Numbered from the stretch's first letter, positions 26,340-39,700 are shown. The stretch: DNA of 64,000 nt from Liolophura sinensis (GCF_032854445.1 NC_088303.1:29889501-29953500), one strand, 5' to 3'. The notes: generated by a model from the letters alone, not told the origin. Numbers and translations: made by a program.

Positions 26340-26745
26340 CATATTTTGTTTATCAGTAATGCTCATTCTCAAAATGAGCAAATGTTAGTAATTTACTCCA
26401 GTGGTAATAATGTGCAGAAATGGTAATAAAATTTGCAAATGGTAAGAAACTAATTGTAACGTAGATCCACACCTAGCAACAACGTGCATGTGTCAATGAC
26501 AATAAAACCGAAGGCTTATAGTATAAATGTAAGAAATTACGCCTTAACTGGTATTAATATAATATGGACTAATCGTAGCACAAATGAGCAAATGGCAACA
26601 GCATAAGTAAATGATAATAAAATTGATGGCTGGTTATATAATTGGTTAATGGTAAAAAAGAAAAAAGGCAATGGTAATAATATGGAACAAATGGCAATGG
26701 ACCAAAGGAAATACAACGTACAACTGGAAACAAAATGGGTACAAG
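26340..26745 (+). repeat. AT-rich degenerate short-period repeat
   Basis: Repeated words aaatggtaataa, aaatggcaa and gcaaatggtaag recur at irregular 14-30 bp intervals. Simple-sequence expansion is the likely origin. Confidence 0.45.
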
Positions 26746-28147
26746 ATAACACATGTGCATATAGGGTAGGAAAACGAACAAAATCTTCTGAACCCTACAC
26801 ATATATAGACTTAATCAGTTCTGTACTCTATCGGTGGTGGGTTAATAGATCGACCGCCGTTCAGAATTTCACATGAAGTAGATGTCAGTTTGACATCTAT
26901 TCCACTCTCGTGCTCGGACACTGAAGAATTTATGTCCATCTAAGTTTATCCTCCAAGTGTTTGTCTGGACCTCGGTGAACTGAAATTAAGCAATCATTTT
27001 ACTGACTTAGCCCACATCGTGGCTATATAAAGAACGCTTGATGTCGAAATGGCTAATTTCAAATAGTATTTTATTGTGTTACTGTGTCAGTGGGTTTTTC
27101 GGTCGAGAGGTTATGGGAGGGCTTTTGTGAATTCTATCTCTTGACAAATATCACACCTTGAATGTAGGCCTATGTCATTATACATGTAACTTAAAGGAGA
27201 AGGCCTTTAAGTAAGTAGGCAAGTAAGTAGGAAAAAATCAAAGTAGGCATCATAAAGTAGACCACTTAAAACTATGCATAAATATACTTTCACTTATTTT
27301 TTTAGATTTTAGTGCAAAGAGTTAAAGGCGCTCAAACAGTTGACTTCTAAGGTGGGCTTTATGGACCATACTATCGGAGGTCAGGAACTCTGACGGCACT
27401 GGAACTTTATCAATCTCTAATCACCACACTGAATGTTGGAATAACTTGATTTATCCATAGATTACTGAAATAATACTCCCAAAAATTCCTTCCTTCTGGT
27501 GAACATCAGGGCAAAAGGTGATGTGACATCAGAGTTCCTAGATATCGTCAATATGGCTCATAAAGCCCATCATAGTATTCAGACATTTGAGTGCCTTTCA
27601 ACACTCACAAAAACATATAAAAAAAATAAATGAAAGTATTTTTACGTATTGTTTTCAGTTGTCTTTATGATGAACCTTACTTCATGTTTTAGTTTTCTTT
27701 GACTTTAACAGGCCCACCGCGTCACATATAGATGTATAATGCAGTAGAGCTGGGATTGTTTGAGTATAGTACTATATCTCGATGTGCAGGCTTAGCTTTC
27801 GTAGTGATGACTACGGGCTTCAAACTTGAACGATATAAGCTTATATAAGGAACCGATGGGTACCGATTTGAGTTTGAGATTAAAGTATACATGAACGTCC
27901 ATGTGAACTTAGCAATGCCAGTATTTGCCACATCATTCATTAGAAGTCATCCAGTACGCTCCCTAAACAAGAGAGATTCGCAAACTGCTCTGTCGTATAA
28001 CGTTTATTTCAAAGCTTTTACTTTTTTAAAAAAAAAGATGTCATACATTTTACCCTTTGCAATAATTTACTACCTTTTTTATTACCGTGGTACGAAAATG
28101 TTTGTTAGTTAACGATAAATACTAATCACAATTGCATTTTGTGGTGA
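26746..28147. other. Non-coding
   Basis: No supported gene or repeat. Confidence 0.35.
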
Positions 28148-28640
28148 ATCATCTGCTGGCATCATCTGCTTGTGTATACTGGGGACTTGTCATGATTGTG
28201 TATGCTGGCAACTTGTCATGATTGTGTCTGCTGGCAACATGTCGTGATTGTATCAAATGACAACGTGTTGAGGTTGTGTCTGCTGGCATCATCTGCTTGT
28301 GTATGCTGGGGACTTGTCATGATTGTGTATGCTGGCAACTTGTCACGATTGCGTCTGCTGGCAACTTGTCACGATTGCGTCTGCTGGCAACTTGTCACGA
28401 TTGTGTCTGCTGGCAACTTGTCATGATTGTGTCTGCTGGCAACTTGTCATGATTGTGTATGCTGGCAACATGTCGTGATTGTATCAAATGACAACGTGTT
28501 GAGGTTGTGTCTGCTGGCATCATCTGCTTGTGTATGCTGGGGACTTGTCATGATTGTGTTTGCTGGCAACTTGTCACGATTGCGTCTGCTGGCAACATGT
28601 TGTGATTGTGTTGAGATTGTGTCTACTGGCCAGAGGTTGA
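28148..28640 (+). repeat. 26-bp minisatellite block with a 231-bp higher-order duplication
   Basis: Short units built on gtctgctggcaacttgtc plus a(c/t)gattg. A longer block containing tatcaaatgacaacgtg occurs at 28251 and 28482, 231 bp apart, showing duplication of a compound unit. It is the shorter-period relative of the 37-bp array to its right. Confidence 0.85.
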
Positions 28641-28684
28641 GATTATATGTATGTTTATATGGTGTGTCTATATATGTACGCATG

Positions 28685-28838
28685 CTTAGGGTTTAACTTT
28701 TTACTTAACACTTTTTTAGTCACATGACGAGGAGGAATCATTAGGTGTGTGCACATATACTGTGTCTTCTTGTGGCAGGGCCAAAGTGCTGCCTCAGAAG
28801 TATCATAGGCCACAGAAGCGGTCAGCTTCAGATTGCGT
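28685..28838 (-). mobile_element. SINE family B fragment inside the satellite
   Basis: Contains gtttaactttttacttaaca, tagtcacatgacgaggagg, gtgtgcacatatactgtg, cttcttgtggcagggcc and caaagtgctgcctcagaag. The last ~77 bp (28762-28838) recur at 29233-29309 and 29406-29482 inside the 37-bp array, so the array has copied part of a SINE along with its own unit. Confidence 0.75.
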
Positions 28839-29790
28839 CTGCTGGCAACATGTTGTGATTGTGTTGAGATTTTGTCTGCTGGCAACATGTTGTGATTGTG
28901 TTGAGATTTTGTCTGCTGGCAACATGTTGTGATTGTGTTGAGATTTTGTCTGCTGGCAACATGTTGTGATTGTGTGGAGATTTTGTCTGCTGGCAGCATG
29001 TTGTGATTGTGTTGAGATTTTGTCTGTTGGCAACATGTTGTGATTGTGTTGAGATTATGTCTGCTGGCAACATGTTGTGATTGTGTTGAGATTTTGTCTG
29101 CTGGCAACATGTTGTGATTGTGTTGAGATTTTGTCTGTTGGCAACATGTTGTGATTGTGTTGAGATTTTGTCTGCTGGCAACATGTTGTGATTGTGTTGT
29201 GATTATGTTTGCTGGCAACATGTCGTGATCATGTCTTCTTGTGGCAAATCCAAAGTGCTGCCTCAGAAGTATCATAGGCCACAGAAGCGGTCAGCTTCAG
29301 ATTGCGTCTGCTGGCAACATGTTGTGATTGTGTTGACATTTTGTCTGCTGGCAACATGTTGTGATTGTGTTGAGATTACGTTTGCTGGCAACATGTCGTG
29401 ATTGTGTCTTCTTGTGGCAAGGCCAAAGTGCTGCCTCAGAAGTATCATAGGCCACAGAAGCGGTCAGGTTCAGATTGCGTCTGCTGGCAACATGTTGTGA
29501 TTGTGTTGAGATTTTGTCTGTTGGCAACATGTTGTGATTGTGTTGAGATTTTGTCTGCTGGCAACATGTTGTGATTGTGTTGAGATTTTGTCTGCTGGCA
29601 ACATGTTGTGATTGTGTTGAGATTTTGTCTGCTGGCAGCATGTTGTGATTGTGTTGAGATTATGTCTGCTGGCAACATGTTGTGATTGTGTTGAGATTTT
29701 GTCTGCTGGCAACATGTTGTGATTGTGTTGAGATTTTGTCTGCTGGCAACATGTCGTGATTGTGTTGAGATTATGTCTGCTGGCAACATG
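28839..29790 (+). repeat. 37-bp minisatellite with captured SINE segments
   Basis: Unit: gtctgctggcaacatgttgt, then gattgtgttgagatttt (37 bp). Many copies are identical or differ at one base, so the array has been homogenised recently. Two ~77-bp SINE family B segments interrupt it at 29233-29309 and 29406-29482. 37 is not a multiple of three; the long minus-strand open frames (up to ~200 codons) come from the period. Confidence 0.92.
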
Positions 29791-30654
29791 TCGTGATTGT
29801 GTTTTGCTGGCAACATGTCGTGATACTGTTTGCTAGCAACATGTCGTCATTGTGTCTGCTGGCAACAGCTCCTAAGTTTGTCCTAATTTTACTGACAACA
29901 GTGATTGTGTTGAGATTGTGTCTGCCAGCAGCAGGTCGTAATTTTGTCCTAATTTTACTGTGTCTACCGGTAACACGTCGTGATCATGTCTGCTGGCAAC
30001 AGGTCCTAATTTCGTCCTAATTTTACTGACAATATGTTGTGATTGTGTCTACCTGCATGTGCTCTCGAAAATTCATGCATAAATGTGTAAAAGTATACAA
30101 AATCGCCCGCAACATCTTTATATCCTTATCTATAACGTCAGCCAGTCAGGTATCAGCGGGGTTATTTTGCGCCCTCCCTAACAAAGCTAAAATCTACACT
30201 TCTCCTTATCCACAAGTTGTCACTTAATTTTCAATTTTTTGTCGGCTTCAAATCTCAGTCAACAACGGTTATCTATTTTTGGACAGCCTGAGTTTAATTA
30301 AAGTTGATGTATGCCGGGTTGATGTTGTAAACGGCCATGTTAGAAACTGGTCAATGAGATTTTCGCGAAGTATTATAGCAGATGTTTGAAACTACTGGTA
30401 TTCAGAATAACGACATCAATATGTTTATATGCTTAACACTGAAACCGGGCAACCCTGCTAGGGGATGTCATACTGGCATACTGGCGAGGTCACATGTACA
30501 AATGCCACCGTCGGTGACTCGACAGACACTTTATGGTGGAAGATTTATTGTTTAGCATTGACACTGATTATAGTTTAAAATGCTATACAAAATAAGTATA
30601 TTGTTGGAGAAATGATTAATATTTGATGTATAAATTATACAAGGAGCTCTAAAA
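29791..30654. other. Fading edge of the 37-bp array, then unique sequence
   Basis: To about 30050 the words ctggcaacatgtcgtga and aattttgtcctaattttact recur irregularly. After that no repeat or gene is seen. Confidence 0.5.
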
Positions 30655-30897
30655 GTCGCTTGGTCGGTCACTCTGCCTGTCGCTCTGCCTGTTGCTCTGT
30701 CTCTCTGTCTCTGTTGCTCTGTCGCTCTGTTGGTCGGCCGGCCGCTTGCTCGCTCTTTCCGTTTGTCTGTCTGTCGATTGTTCCCTCTGTCGCCAGGTCA
30801 TTCTTCCTCTTGGTCGGTCGATTGACAGTACTGTCTTTCTGTGGCTCTGTCTGTGTGTGGCTCTGTCTGTCGGTTTGTCTGTCGCTCTGTCTGTCAA
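30655..30897 (+). repeat. Degenerate CTGT-type simple repeat
   Basis: Strand-biased CT/GT sequence built on ctctgtctgt and cgctctgt words with tggtcgg interruptions. Open frames on both strands here (Ser/Leu/Cys-rich or Arg/Asp/Gln/Thr-rich) reflect the tetranucleotide pattern. Confidence 0.75.
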
Positions 30898-33619
30898 ATT
30901 TTTGACATCCTAGCTTTAACATGGGACTTGAGTGCAAGACGACATGGACTTTCTGTGGAAGGTTTTCCATGCCGCTACTGTGAAATTGTGCTTTCCGTTT
31001 CTCTCTAAGACAGGTTACAAATTTAAACACCGTCATCATAGCGTGTAGTTTATGTACTCTTCGACCACCATTTGCACACTGGACACTAACATGTATTTTC
31101 AAGCTTCAGGTTCACTTTACAGACACAAGATGGGCATTGGGTTCCTGAGTTGTAGTGAATCAGCCTGAAAAGTGGTCATCAATGACTAAGGGTTGACTAT
31201 GAGAATGTTCTGGTAATTTTTAGATGATGCAAAACTGCATAAATTTATAATTATGTAAACAATAATTCAATGTAACAGTTTCGCTTTTTCACTGGATAGA
31301 TAGGCTTGGTATTACATGTTGTAAATCAAGTGAATGTACAAAATTAACATAATGATACGTAAATTTTACATTCTCGTAAGTTACACATGTTCGAAAAAAA
31401 TCTGGATAAAAGCTATAAGGACGATAAAAGCTATTCTTCTGCGTTTGTATTCCCACAGATGCACTAGGAAAATATTTGGCTGAAATATAACCGATCCATT
31501 TCCATGGCAACCACTGCGGATTTATGAGTGTAATTGAACAAAGGTTAGGGATTACACCACAAGTAATTATGTTGTAATCATGCAGATGTGTATTCTTCCA
31601 TATATTTATCAAGCTATTAACGTTCGATTTGTCCAGATACGATTAATAACTGTGGCACTAATCTGATAGCGATGATTAAATACCGTTTATATTCAGTTGT
31701 CTATATACGTCTGATTGGCTAGTTCTTAACAATTAAGGCTTTGTCATTCACACAATAGGTGGCAGGAAAACCGGCTAGCTGAGCTGTTAGCGGGGAACGG
31801 CATGGAAAGTTAATGATGTATCAGATGTGTATCTAGTGCTTCGCAGGCATTGCGTCTGAACGCTATGAAGAGGTGACACAAAGTTTGTTCTGAAACGTTT
31901 AACCCTGTGAACGCCTGCTGAAGGTGACCCAGACTGGATGCCCTTTGCTCATCTTCTCTACAACGACCACATATACCTGTTAACCAACTCAAAGGCGTGC
32001 GTTTTTCAAAATGCCCCGAGGACAATTGCGGGCTATTAAGAAAACTTATTGTTAATTTCGAACTTCAATCGTCATTCAGGCTGGATAGAGGGCAAAATGG
32101 GTAACACTGGAGAACAATGACATCTCATCGCGTCTGGTTCGGTTTGCTCTGTTTTTTTCTTTCAAGAAGTTGTATGGTTCCTTATAATCGAGAGCAATGA
32201 GTTATTTTAAGAATTTTGACATTTATAGACACCTAATAGCCATGTAACAATACATGTACAACATTCCGTTAGTTTATTAAGGCCTGTTAAACCCTTGGTA
32301 TGGTTTCTACACAAAATATCATTTGTTTGTACGTGTTCTCCAGTTTTAACGTAGCTTTCATTACTATTTCTGTCATCTCATGTCAGTGTGTCTTTGCATA
32401 CTTTCTATACTTTCTTGGTTCTTTGGTGGTTTGTTTTAGACGTTGTTTTGGGCACTGTCGTTACGATTATTGACCTGGAACGTCCTTTTTTTGACGGCTA
32501 ATCTGTGGTCTGTTTCGACGTGTAGGTTTGTAGCGTACGTCTCCACTGGCACTATATTTATTCAGCATGCTGCCTCACAGGAACTCAGCAAACACAGCAA
32601 TCATGGCCATGTGCCTATAAATGAAGCACTGAGCGGAAAGGACAGCTTGAATGTACGGACAAAGTACATGTATACCCGATCAATGTTTCCATCCCATTAA
32701 CCAGATATATGTCTACAGAATAAACTCGCGTAAAACGCATTTAACTCATTCACAGTCGCATATACATACATGGTTGTGGAACATATGCGTTCACTCAAGA
32801 TTTATTTATTTGACTGTTGCTTAACAACAGCAGTGACTCAAGAAAGCATGCGCGAAAAGGCATGGAATACCACGACATATGGATGCTTAGTTAGGACAAC
32901 ACGAGTATTGCTTCTTGAATTAAATTATTTGCATATACCATTGTATTCTAGATTGTTTGCGTGCTGGGATATATTTGAGAAAGATGCAATATGAATGGTA
33001 CATTATTTCTCTGTCGGCGTAGCGATTAGCTTTAACCTGCATGAACAACGCCAGTAAGGCAAAAAAGGTTCACAACGAGGAGAAATCTAGCTCCAATCCC
33101 CACCCTCTCTGGAGATACCCTACAGCGGAAATCCAGTTGATTTAGACCACCCCGTCCATGTTCTACGAATGTTAGAAGCACAGGTTTAACATATACATGA
33201 GAGAAAAGTTTTCAATTCTCAGAAAAAAAGTTCAATAAGATGTTTTGTCTGCCGATTATTATTGCGCCGTTATGATAGCATACAAAGCCGGACGAAGGCG
33301 ATGCAATACATTTTGTACATACACCCTATCACCAAGTACATGTATTATAAGCGATTGGTAACAAGTACAGACCTCGGAAATGAGGTAATTAAGGCCTGCT
33401 TATCAGCGATAGCACAACGTGCTCAAACGGCTAAATTATTTTTTAAAATTTTCAAACAGCGATTTAAAACAGACATGGCTGTACTTAAGTGTCCTATTGC
33501 CCAAGGCTGGCTCACTAATTAACCTGCAATTTCATTAAGTTCAATTCACAGATTAACCTAGTTGCAAAAAGTGGGTCATTGGAATGTACAATATAGAGCA
33601 GTAAGATTTATGGTGTTAC
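30898..33619. other. Non-coding
   Basis: No supported gene or clear repeat over 2.7 kb. Small open frames (31289-31612 minus, 32443-32700 plus) lack domains and splice context. Confidence 0.35.
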
Positions 33620-33713
33620 GTAGGTCGTGGATTTCCCCTGGGTCCTGTCCTTTTCCCGCCAACCATCGCCGACGTATAAGTGAAATATTCTTGAGTGCAG
33701 CGTAAATAAATAT
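33620..33713 (+). mobile_element. SINE family A, 3' fragment
   Basis: Only the tail half: ggtcgtggatttcccctggg, cgccgacgtataagtgaaat, attcttgagtgcagcg, taaataaata. Confidence 0.65.
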
Positions 33714-33849
33714 TTTCACGAATCTCTCTCTTCCGGAATTCCTTTTGCGACTGTATTCATCCTTGTTGTAATGGTCTGAATGTATATCCCACATGAAATA
33801 TGCTCTTAACCGATTGTTCATTGTTTGACTGATTGTTAATTGTTTAACG

Positions 33850-34562
33850 CCATAAATCAGTAATTTTTCATTTAAATATACCTACGATGGAGATCAATTT
33901 CACGGCAGAGGAAACCAGTGTGCTTGGGGGTAAACCTCCGACCTTTGGCAAGTTGCTGACGAACTAATGCCATGTGTGTTGTACAGACTTGTCACGCTGT
34001 TTATTAATGGAAGTAATAAGTGCTTGCGTATGGATAATGGACGTAATGACCGCCAGTACACTGCACTAATCAATTCGTTGAGAACCTTTCTAATCAGTAA
34101 CTGTGTAGTAGTATAGCATAGAATATCAGTTATTGGCCTATAACAGTCTTATTGGTTGACGGCTGGTATACGAAGCATAGATAGTTAAATGAAATATTCC
34201 CAGGACCAAAAAAATACACGACCATATACAGGTTGCCAAATAAAGTCATGGAGATAACGTATTAAAGATTTTAGGGCGTTTTCTTTCTTGGTGGAGGAAG
34301 CAGAGTGCCAGCGGTAACCCACCGACCTGTGGCAAGTTACTGACAAACTTCCACGTGGGATAGTTAAACGTGCACATTGTATTTGTACAACGGGCGTCGT
34401 CGGCCGCTTAATGTTCCAAACAGTGAGAGCTGGGGGGAATACGTCTGTGAATTAATGTCAGTAAAATACTGTAGAAAAATTACTGCTCGGGGTAAACCAC
34501 CGACCTTGGGCAAGACCCTGACAAACCTCCCCACATGTGTTGCAGGCCCTTGCATTTGCACG
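33850..34562 (+). mobile_element. Cluster of SINE family C fragments
   Basis: Three partial copies of a block 'cagagtgcc(c)gg(g)gtaaaccaccgacc', then 'ggcaagt.(a/g)ctgacaaac' and 'cc(a)cgtgtg': about 33888-33985, 34270-34365 and 34480-34562. A family A-like scrap lies at about 34195-34240. The same block occurs at 53.7 kb. Heads and tails are mostly lost. Confidence 0.55.
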
Positions 34563-35689
34563 TCATTTTATGGGAACGTTAGACGGCGCTGATTGTCCAC
34601 TTATTTTCACCAGGGCCCCACGTATACATTAAGAGCGAGTTATGATAAATCCGAGGTCGTTGCATACAAACGCCATCACATGAACTCAACTGTCTGAGTT
34701 GTACTTGAATCTTGCCTGTTTTGTGACTTAAAAACACTAAAGGCCAAAGGTTGAACTATTATGGGACTTTCTACGCTCAGCGAATTTTAACCAGGCCTAA
34801 CTATGCATCAATCTAGACTGAAAATTAATGATCATGGCACAAAAAGAGACCTCAGCAGAGCCCTCTGGCGATGTGCTGGGAGAACTAGACATGCCCGTCA
34901 ATCTTGGCCAGAAGATACACATAAGCACATACTGCGTAGAAACCGCAGTTAGAAGAAGAAACGAAACTGTCTACTGTACTGGAATGATTTAATGCAAAGT
35001 GCATAAAGGTTCGCGGAAAGAAAGACAGGCGAGTTAATGGGTAGAAGTAGCTACACGTGACTGCATGTTATCCGCGATTTGAGACTCTTACGTAATTGAG
35101 ATCGGGTTGACAAGGGCAGTTGTTTGACCGGGCTGGTAAATGAGTCATTACAAACCCAATGGGTTGCGTTCCGCTGTCCTTGGGGATAACATTGGTGCAC
35201 TATATACCCAGGATTAATCAATCCTTAAAAAATCAATTAATTAATCAATGAAATACCAAACAACCAACCAACTAATCTGACAAGAATCCACAAACCCTAT
35301 GCTCCAAGAATAACCTTTCCCGTATTAACGACGTTAAAGACATCTGATTGGATGACCTTCATGGTTGGCTACATCATTACGCTCTATGCCTACAAAGAAT
35401 AAGCTCGAGCGTTTGAACCCAGTTTCCAGTGATTTGGATGCAGTTTGACGACAAGAGGCTTGTCGACAGGTAAGTGACCAAGGGTGGAATTTCCCAGAAA
35501 GTATAACATCCGTTTTTGACGAAATAAGGCTTCAATAAAACATATAAGTTAAACTTAATCAAATGTAATCCACAGTGGATACAATTGGAACGGGGCATGT
35601 ATACGATGTACATACTTTCCAAGAGTGCAAAATTTACAGATAAACTCGTGTTGGAACAGTTTTTATGAGCTTATTTTTAATGCATTTTC
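34563..35689. other. Non-coding
   Basis: Unique sequence with an AATC-rich patch at 35215-35280. No gene seen. Confidence 0.35.
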
Positions 35690-35703
35690 ATAGAACACAT
35701 CCA

Positions 35704-35961
35704 GAGGCACCGTGGCTCAGTTGATTAGCACGCTAGCGCAGCGTAATCACCTAAGAGCCTCTCACCACTGCAGTCTTTGTGAGTTCAAGTCTAGTTGACT
35801 TCCTCTCCGGCCGTACCTGGGAAGGTGTGGAAACAGCCTGCGGATGGTCCTGGGTTTCCCCCGGGCTCTGCCAGGTTTCCTCCCACAATAATGCTGGCCG
35901 CCGTCGTAGAAGTGAAATACTCCCTGAGTACGGCGTAAAACCCAGTCAAATGAATAAATAA
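35704..35961 (+). mobile_element. Full-length SINE family A with perfect target-site duplication
   Basis: Head aggcaccgtggctcagttga and ttagcacgctagcgcagcg, box B gagttcaagtctag, body with gcctgcggatggtcctggg, gggctctgccaggtttcctc, cataatgct-like and gtcgtagaagtgaaat blocks, then an AAAT tail. The 14-bp repeat atagaacacatcca flanks it perfectly at 35690-35703 and 35962-35975. This is the least eroded copy in the window and therefore the youngest-looking insertion. Confidence 0.92.
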
Positions 35962-36221
35962 ATAGAACACATCCAAAACCCTACAAGCTAGGTACAAAAT
36001 TGATAAGAAACCTTAGGAAACTTTATTCATCATTCTGCACTGTGCTTATAAGACAAAATGTTATCACCCACGGTCAAATATACTAGTTGTTCATACTTTC
36101 GTGGTGACCTTGTTTTTGCTTCACTTTGTTGCATGTATAGGGTCTTAATGTGTTAATGTCGTTGTCATGGTTGACTTACTGTGTTGAACATATAGGTTCC
36201 AAATGTATATTAAAGATCCTG

Positions 36222-36455
36222 GCTTGCTCAGACGGTTTAAGTGCCTGAAACCGTCAAGCAACTGGCCGATAAGGTAGCGAGTTCAAATCCAGCTCTCGCT
36301 GCATCAGCTGTGATTTGAAGTTAGGACGTTTGTTAGTTATCTGGTGATGAGTAGGTTGATTTGGGCTCTGCAGTTTTCTCAAAATATAACCCTATCTGCC
36401 ATTATGCAAATGAAAAGTCCTCGAGTTCGCAGCCGAACACAAATAAAAAAGGTCC
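36222..36455 (+). mobile_element. Probable tRNA-derived SINE, separate family (D)
   Basis: Head with box A-like ttgctcagacggtttaagtg and box B gagttcaaatccagct 60 bp later, followed by a body with no family A blocks until gccattatgcaaatgaaaag and an aaataaaa tail. No clean target-site duplication seen. Confidence 0.5.
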
Positions 36456-36531
36456 AAACTTATCATTTAAATACAGTTTGAAATGTCCTATATATGTTTA
36501 ATGAAAATCACCAGGGCTGAACTAAAAATAG

Positions 36532-36721
36532 ATTTATTTACTTATTTGATTGGTGTTTTACGACGTACTCAAGAATATTTCACTTATACGACGGTATAAT
36601 TGTGGGAGGAAACCGGGCAGGCCCAGAGAGAAACCCACGTCTATTCGCAGGTTGCTGGAAGGCTTTCTCACGTACTGCCGGAGAGTATGAGCTGGCCTTG
36701 AACTCAAAGCGACCGCAGAAG
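36532..36721 (-). mobile_element. SINE family A, 5'-truncated, with duplication
   Basis: ATTT tail, gttttacgacgtactcaaga, cttatacgacggt, accgggcaggcccagagag, accttctcacg-type block and ccttgaactcaaagcgaccg, ending before the head. It is flanked by a 9-bp repeat, taaaaatag, at 36523-36531 and 36722-36730. Confidence 0.85.
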
Positions 36722-36730
36722 TAAAAATAG

Positions 36731-39700
36731 ACAGGGAACTTATGAAAACAACAGATTTCACAACCCAATAAATTTTTGACACCCTGATGAAGCTACATGG
36801 CATCAGCCTTCTTGATCGATGTTCACTTGACTGGAATGTTTTTAGATCTCATAATTATTTAACTCTCTTAATTACTCTTGTTCGTGCAGTTTTCTTACTT
36901 TTTTATGACACCGTGGAATACGTATATATGGTTTTTAACTTAAATGAACTTACAGAATCATGGTCAGTTTACCTGTTGTCATTAAAAGAATGCAAAAGGG
37001 CCAACAAGGTCGTTTATGCAATGAAATATGCGATTTCCATATGTTACGGAATATATCACTTTTTGACACAATCGTTTTTCTTGGAATTCTCTCAGATGAA
37101 TTCTCAATGGAAACCTAATAATCTGTGTGACCTTTCTGACCTCTGTATTCCTACCAAAACCCAAGAAGGCATTCCTGTCTGTTCTCCAAACACAAACCAA
37201 ACCAACCATAAACTGTTGCGCTTAATAGGGGTACTACAGTTTTTCCTGACAGGCACATGCAATGCAGCTGAGGGCGAACTGCGACACTGGTGTCGCACAA
37301 AATTTTTCAGCGCACTATGACATTACAGTGCCTCACTTGATCGGCGCATTACAGATTTTGTTTCACAACTGAAAAGGGCATTTCTGGTTCTGTGCATTTG
37401 ATAGGCACATACATGCATCTCACTGGGACACCTGGCCGATACTCTAATCTACATGATTTTGGTTCTGCATTTGGTCGACGAAGTGTAACTTTGGTTCCAC
37501 GGGGCATGCATGTTTGGTTGCGCAAGTTATCGACTCAGTAAAATTTTGGTTCCGCAGTTGATCGGTATACAACGATTTGGTTTCTCAACGCAAGGATGAA
37601 CTTTGCCTTGGCGTCGTGACCGCTAATCTTAGGCAATCATGCCTTTTCTGTTCAAGAATGTTTAAAGTTTAAGATTTACTTAGAAAAAAAAAACAAGTTT
37701 ACGTGCGTATCTCTACACTGCTATAGAATATACCCTACTTCAACGTCCTTGGAAATTGGACCTATATATCAGTTTATGAACAATTGTTAAGGCTCAGCGT
37801 TTGACCCCATTATCTTTTAAAGTCTCTTTAACTGTTGAATAAACCGCATGTAAACTGGAGGGAACTCACTGTAGAACTATCAGACAGAGCAAACTCATAT
37901 GCCTTCTTATCACAATGTCAAGTGGCCGAGACGTGTAGTGTCGAGAGAGGTGCCCCTGCCAAGCGGTGGTCGTACTCTGACAGTCTGATGGCCACTTATA
38001 GCCTTTACCTCGTGATACTTACTGAGTAGTCAAAGAAAGTGCTGTTATTGTACCTGGAATGGCATTCTTGGACTTCCAATGAGTACAACGAATCACACAG
38101 AGAGTATTTTTTATTGTCTGACATTTTTCGCTGACCCGGCTAAGGAAAGTTATTTGTTCGTCACTGACGCGCAGCTGTCGTCTGCTAAAGAAATTAACAA
38201 TATGGCGGTGTGAATTCACCGATGGTTTAAAAAACATTCCATGGTCAAAGGCAATAAAGTAAATGAAAGTTATTTTATATGTAATGAAGAAATTTAACTA
38301 GGACATTGTCGGAAAACAACCACCCGTTCCGTTTGGTTCCTCCGTCTGGCCTTATAAGTTTAATCCATATTATGTTGGAATCACAAATGATGAATTGTAT
38401 AAAAATACGACGTAGGCCTTTTTCTCTGTCCGCCCATTAAACATAACACCGAGGCGAGTAATGCTATACATCGCAAAAGAAATTCTGTTAAAATTGGGAC
38501 CATATTCTTTAGTGATTTGACATTTCTTTCATTTTTGTGATGTTCTCAGGCAAAGCTCAACACATAGGCGTTATGTCAGAAATGCTGATGTAACTTTTCT
38601 CTTGTTTTGTACTCAGTACACCCGCGTATTTACTTGGCTTCACAATACCGAGGCATTCATCACAATATAACTAGCCTGGGTACTGTGTAACCGTCCAGTC
38701 ATCGGGCTAACGAGATCCCGCCAAAACCGCAAACGTTGTTTACACTCACCAAATCACAAGCAACAAATTTTCTTATACATTACTTTCAGGAGAAAATAGA
38801 ATGAAAACATCGCGTCGACCTGGCGTCAGATGATAGTAATGTCTGAAGTAATTTCCATTTATATTCGGCACGTATATATAGGTATACGTTATTAATCTAC
38901 GTCTCTCCACACTGTATAATTTAAATTATACCTAAAAATAACTAAAAGGATGAAGTTTGTTTTTTAGAATCTTGTATTTAGGACCTACCATAACTAAACC
39001 TGTACAAATAATTACGTTCCTATACGTTGTAATGAGTTGCAAACTTTGGACTGCTTATTCGACCAAGCATAATAAGATATGCTATAGTGCAAGTTGTGAA
39101 TTAAAACTTCAGGCAAATCTGGTAAATCTGAGACCACCGCAAGCAAAAAGGAAGAGATGAAACTTTTTCAACAAATAGTAACGAGGTATAAAGGATTAAT
39201 TATCAAGTTGCAAATGTCTGAAAAATATTTTCTGACAGGGGTGATGAATTTATAATACAGGAGTTCGAATTCCCACTCTTTTGATAAGAGAAATCTTACA
39301 GTATCATGTGACTTGTGAAAAATGATAGGCAACTTTTGTGGACATTAATTTATCGATTACTTGTCTCATTCTGTTCAAGAGGCACAAATGACACAACTCT
39401 CCTTGAGAAAATTTTCATGTTCACAAATGTTCAGCTCCTCGTGTTTCGCTACTGTGTGTCTACTCTAATCAGCTTATGGCGAAACTTTTTGCAGATGCCC
39501 ATGTAAATGTGATCCCGCAATAGTCGCCTAACAATTTTAGCAGGTCACATGACACAGCAGGATTTGTAGTCCCTTAGTTCACCGTAGTTTAAAAGAATTC
39601 GAACTCGAAACTCCCCTATTATACCAGTTTCATTGAAATATTTGAATTAAATCAAGATTTCCACATGTTTCATCCACGGATTAAAGTTTCATCATTCCCG

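Noticed and set aside
28427-29816. Several 80-206 codon frames (Gln/Asn/His/Cys-rich) in the 28-30 kb region
   Set aside because: Period artefacts of the 37-bp satellite; translations repeat every 37 residues in more than one frame.
30649-31102. Arg/Asp/Gln/Thr-rich and Ser/Leu/Cys-rich frames
   Set aside because: Products of a degenerate CTGT-type simple repeat; no unique domain.
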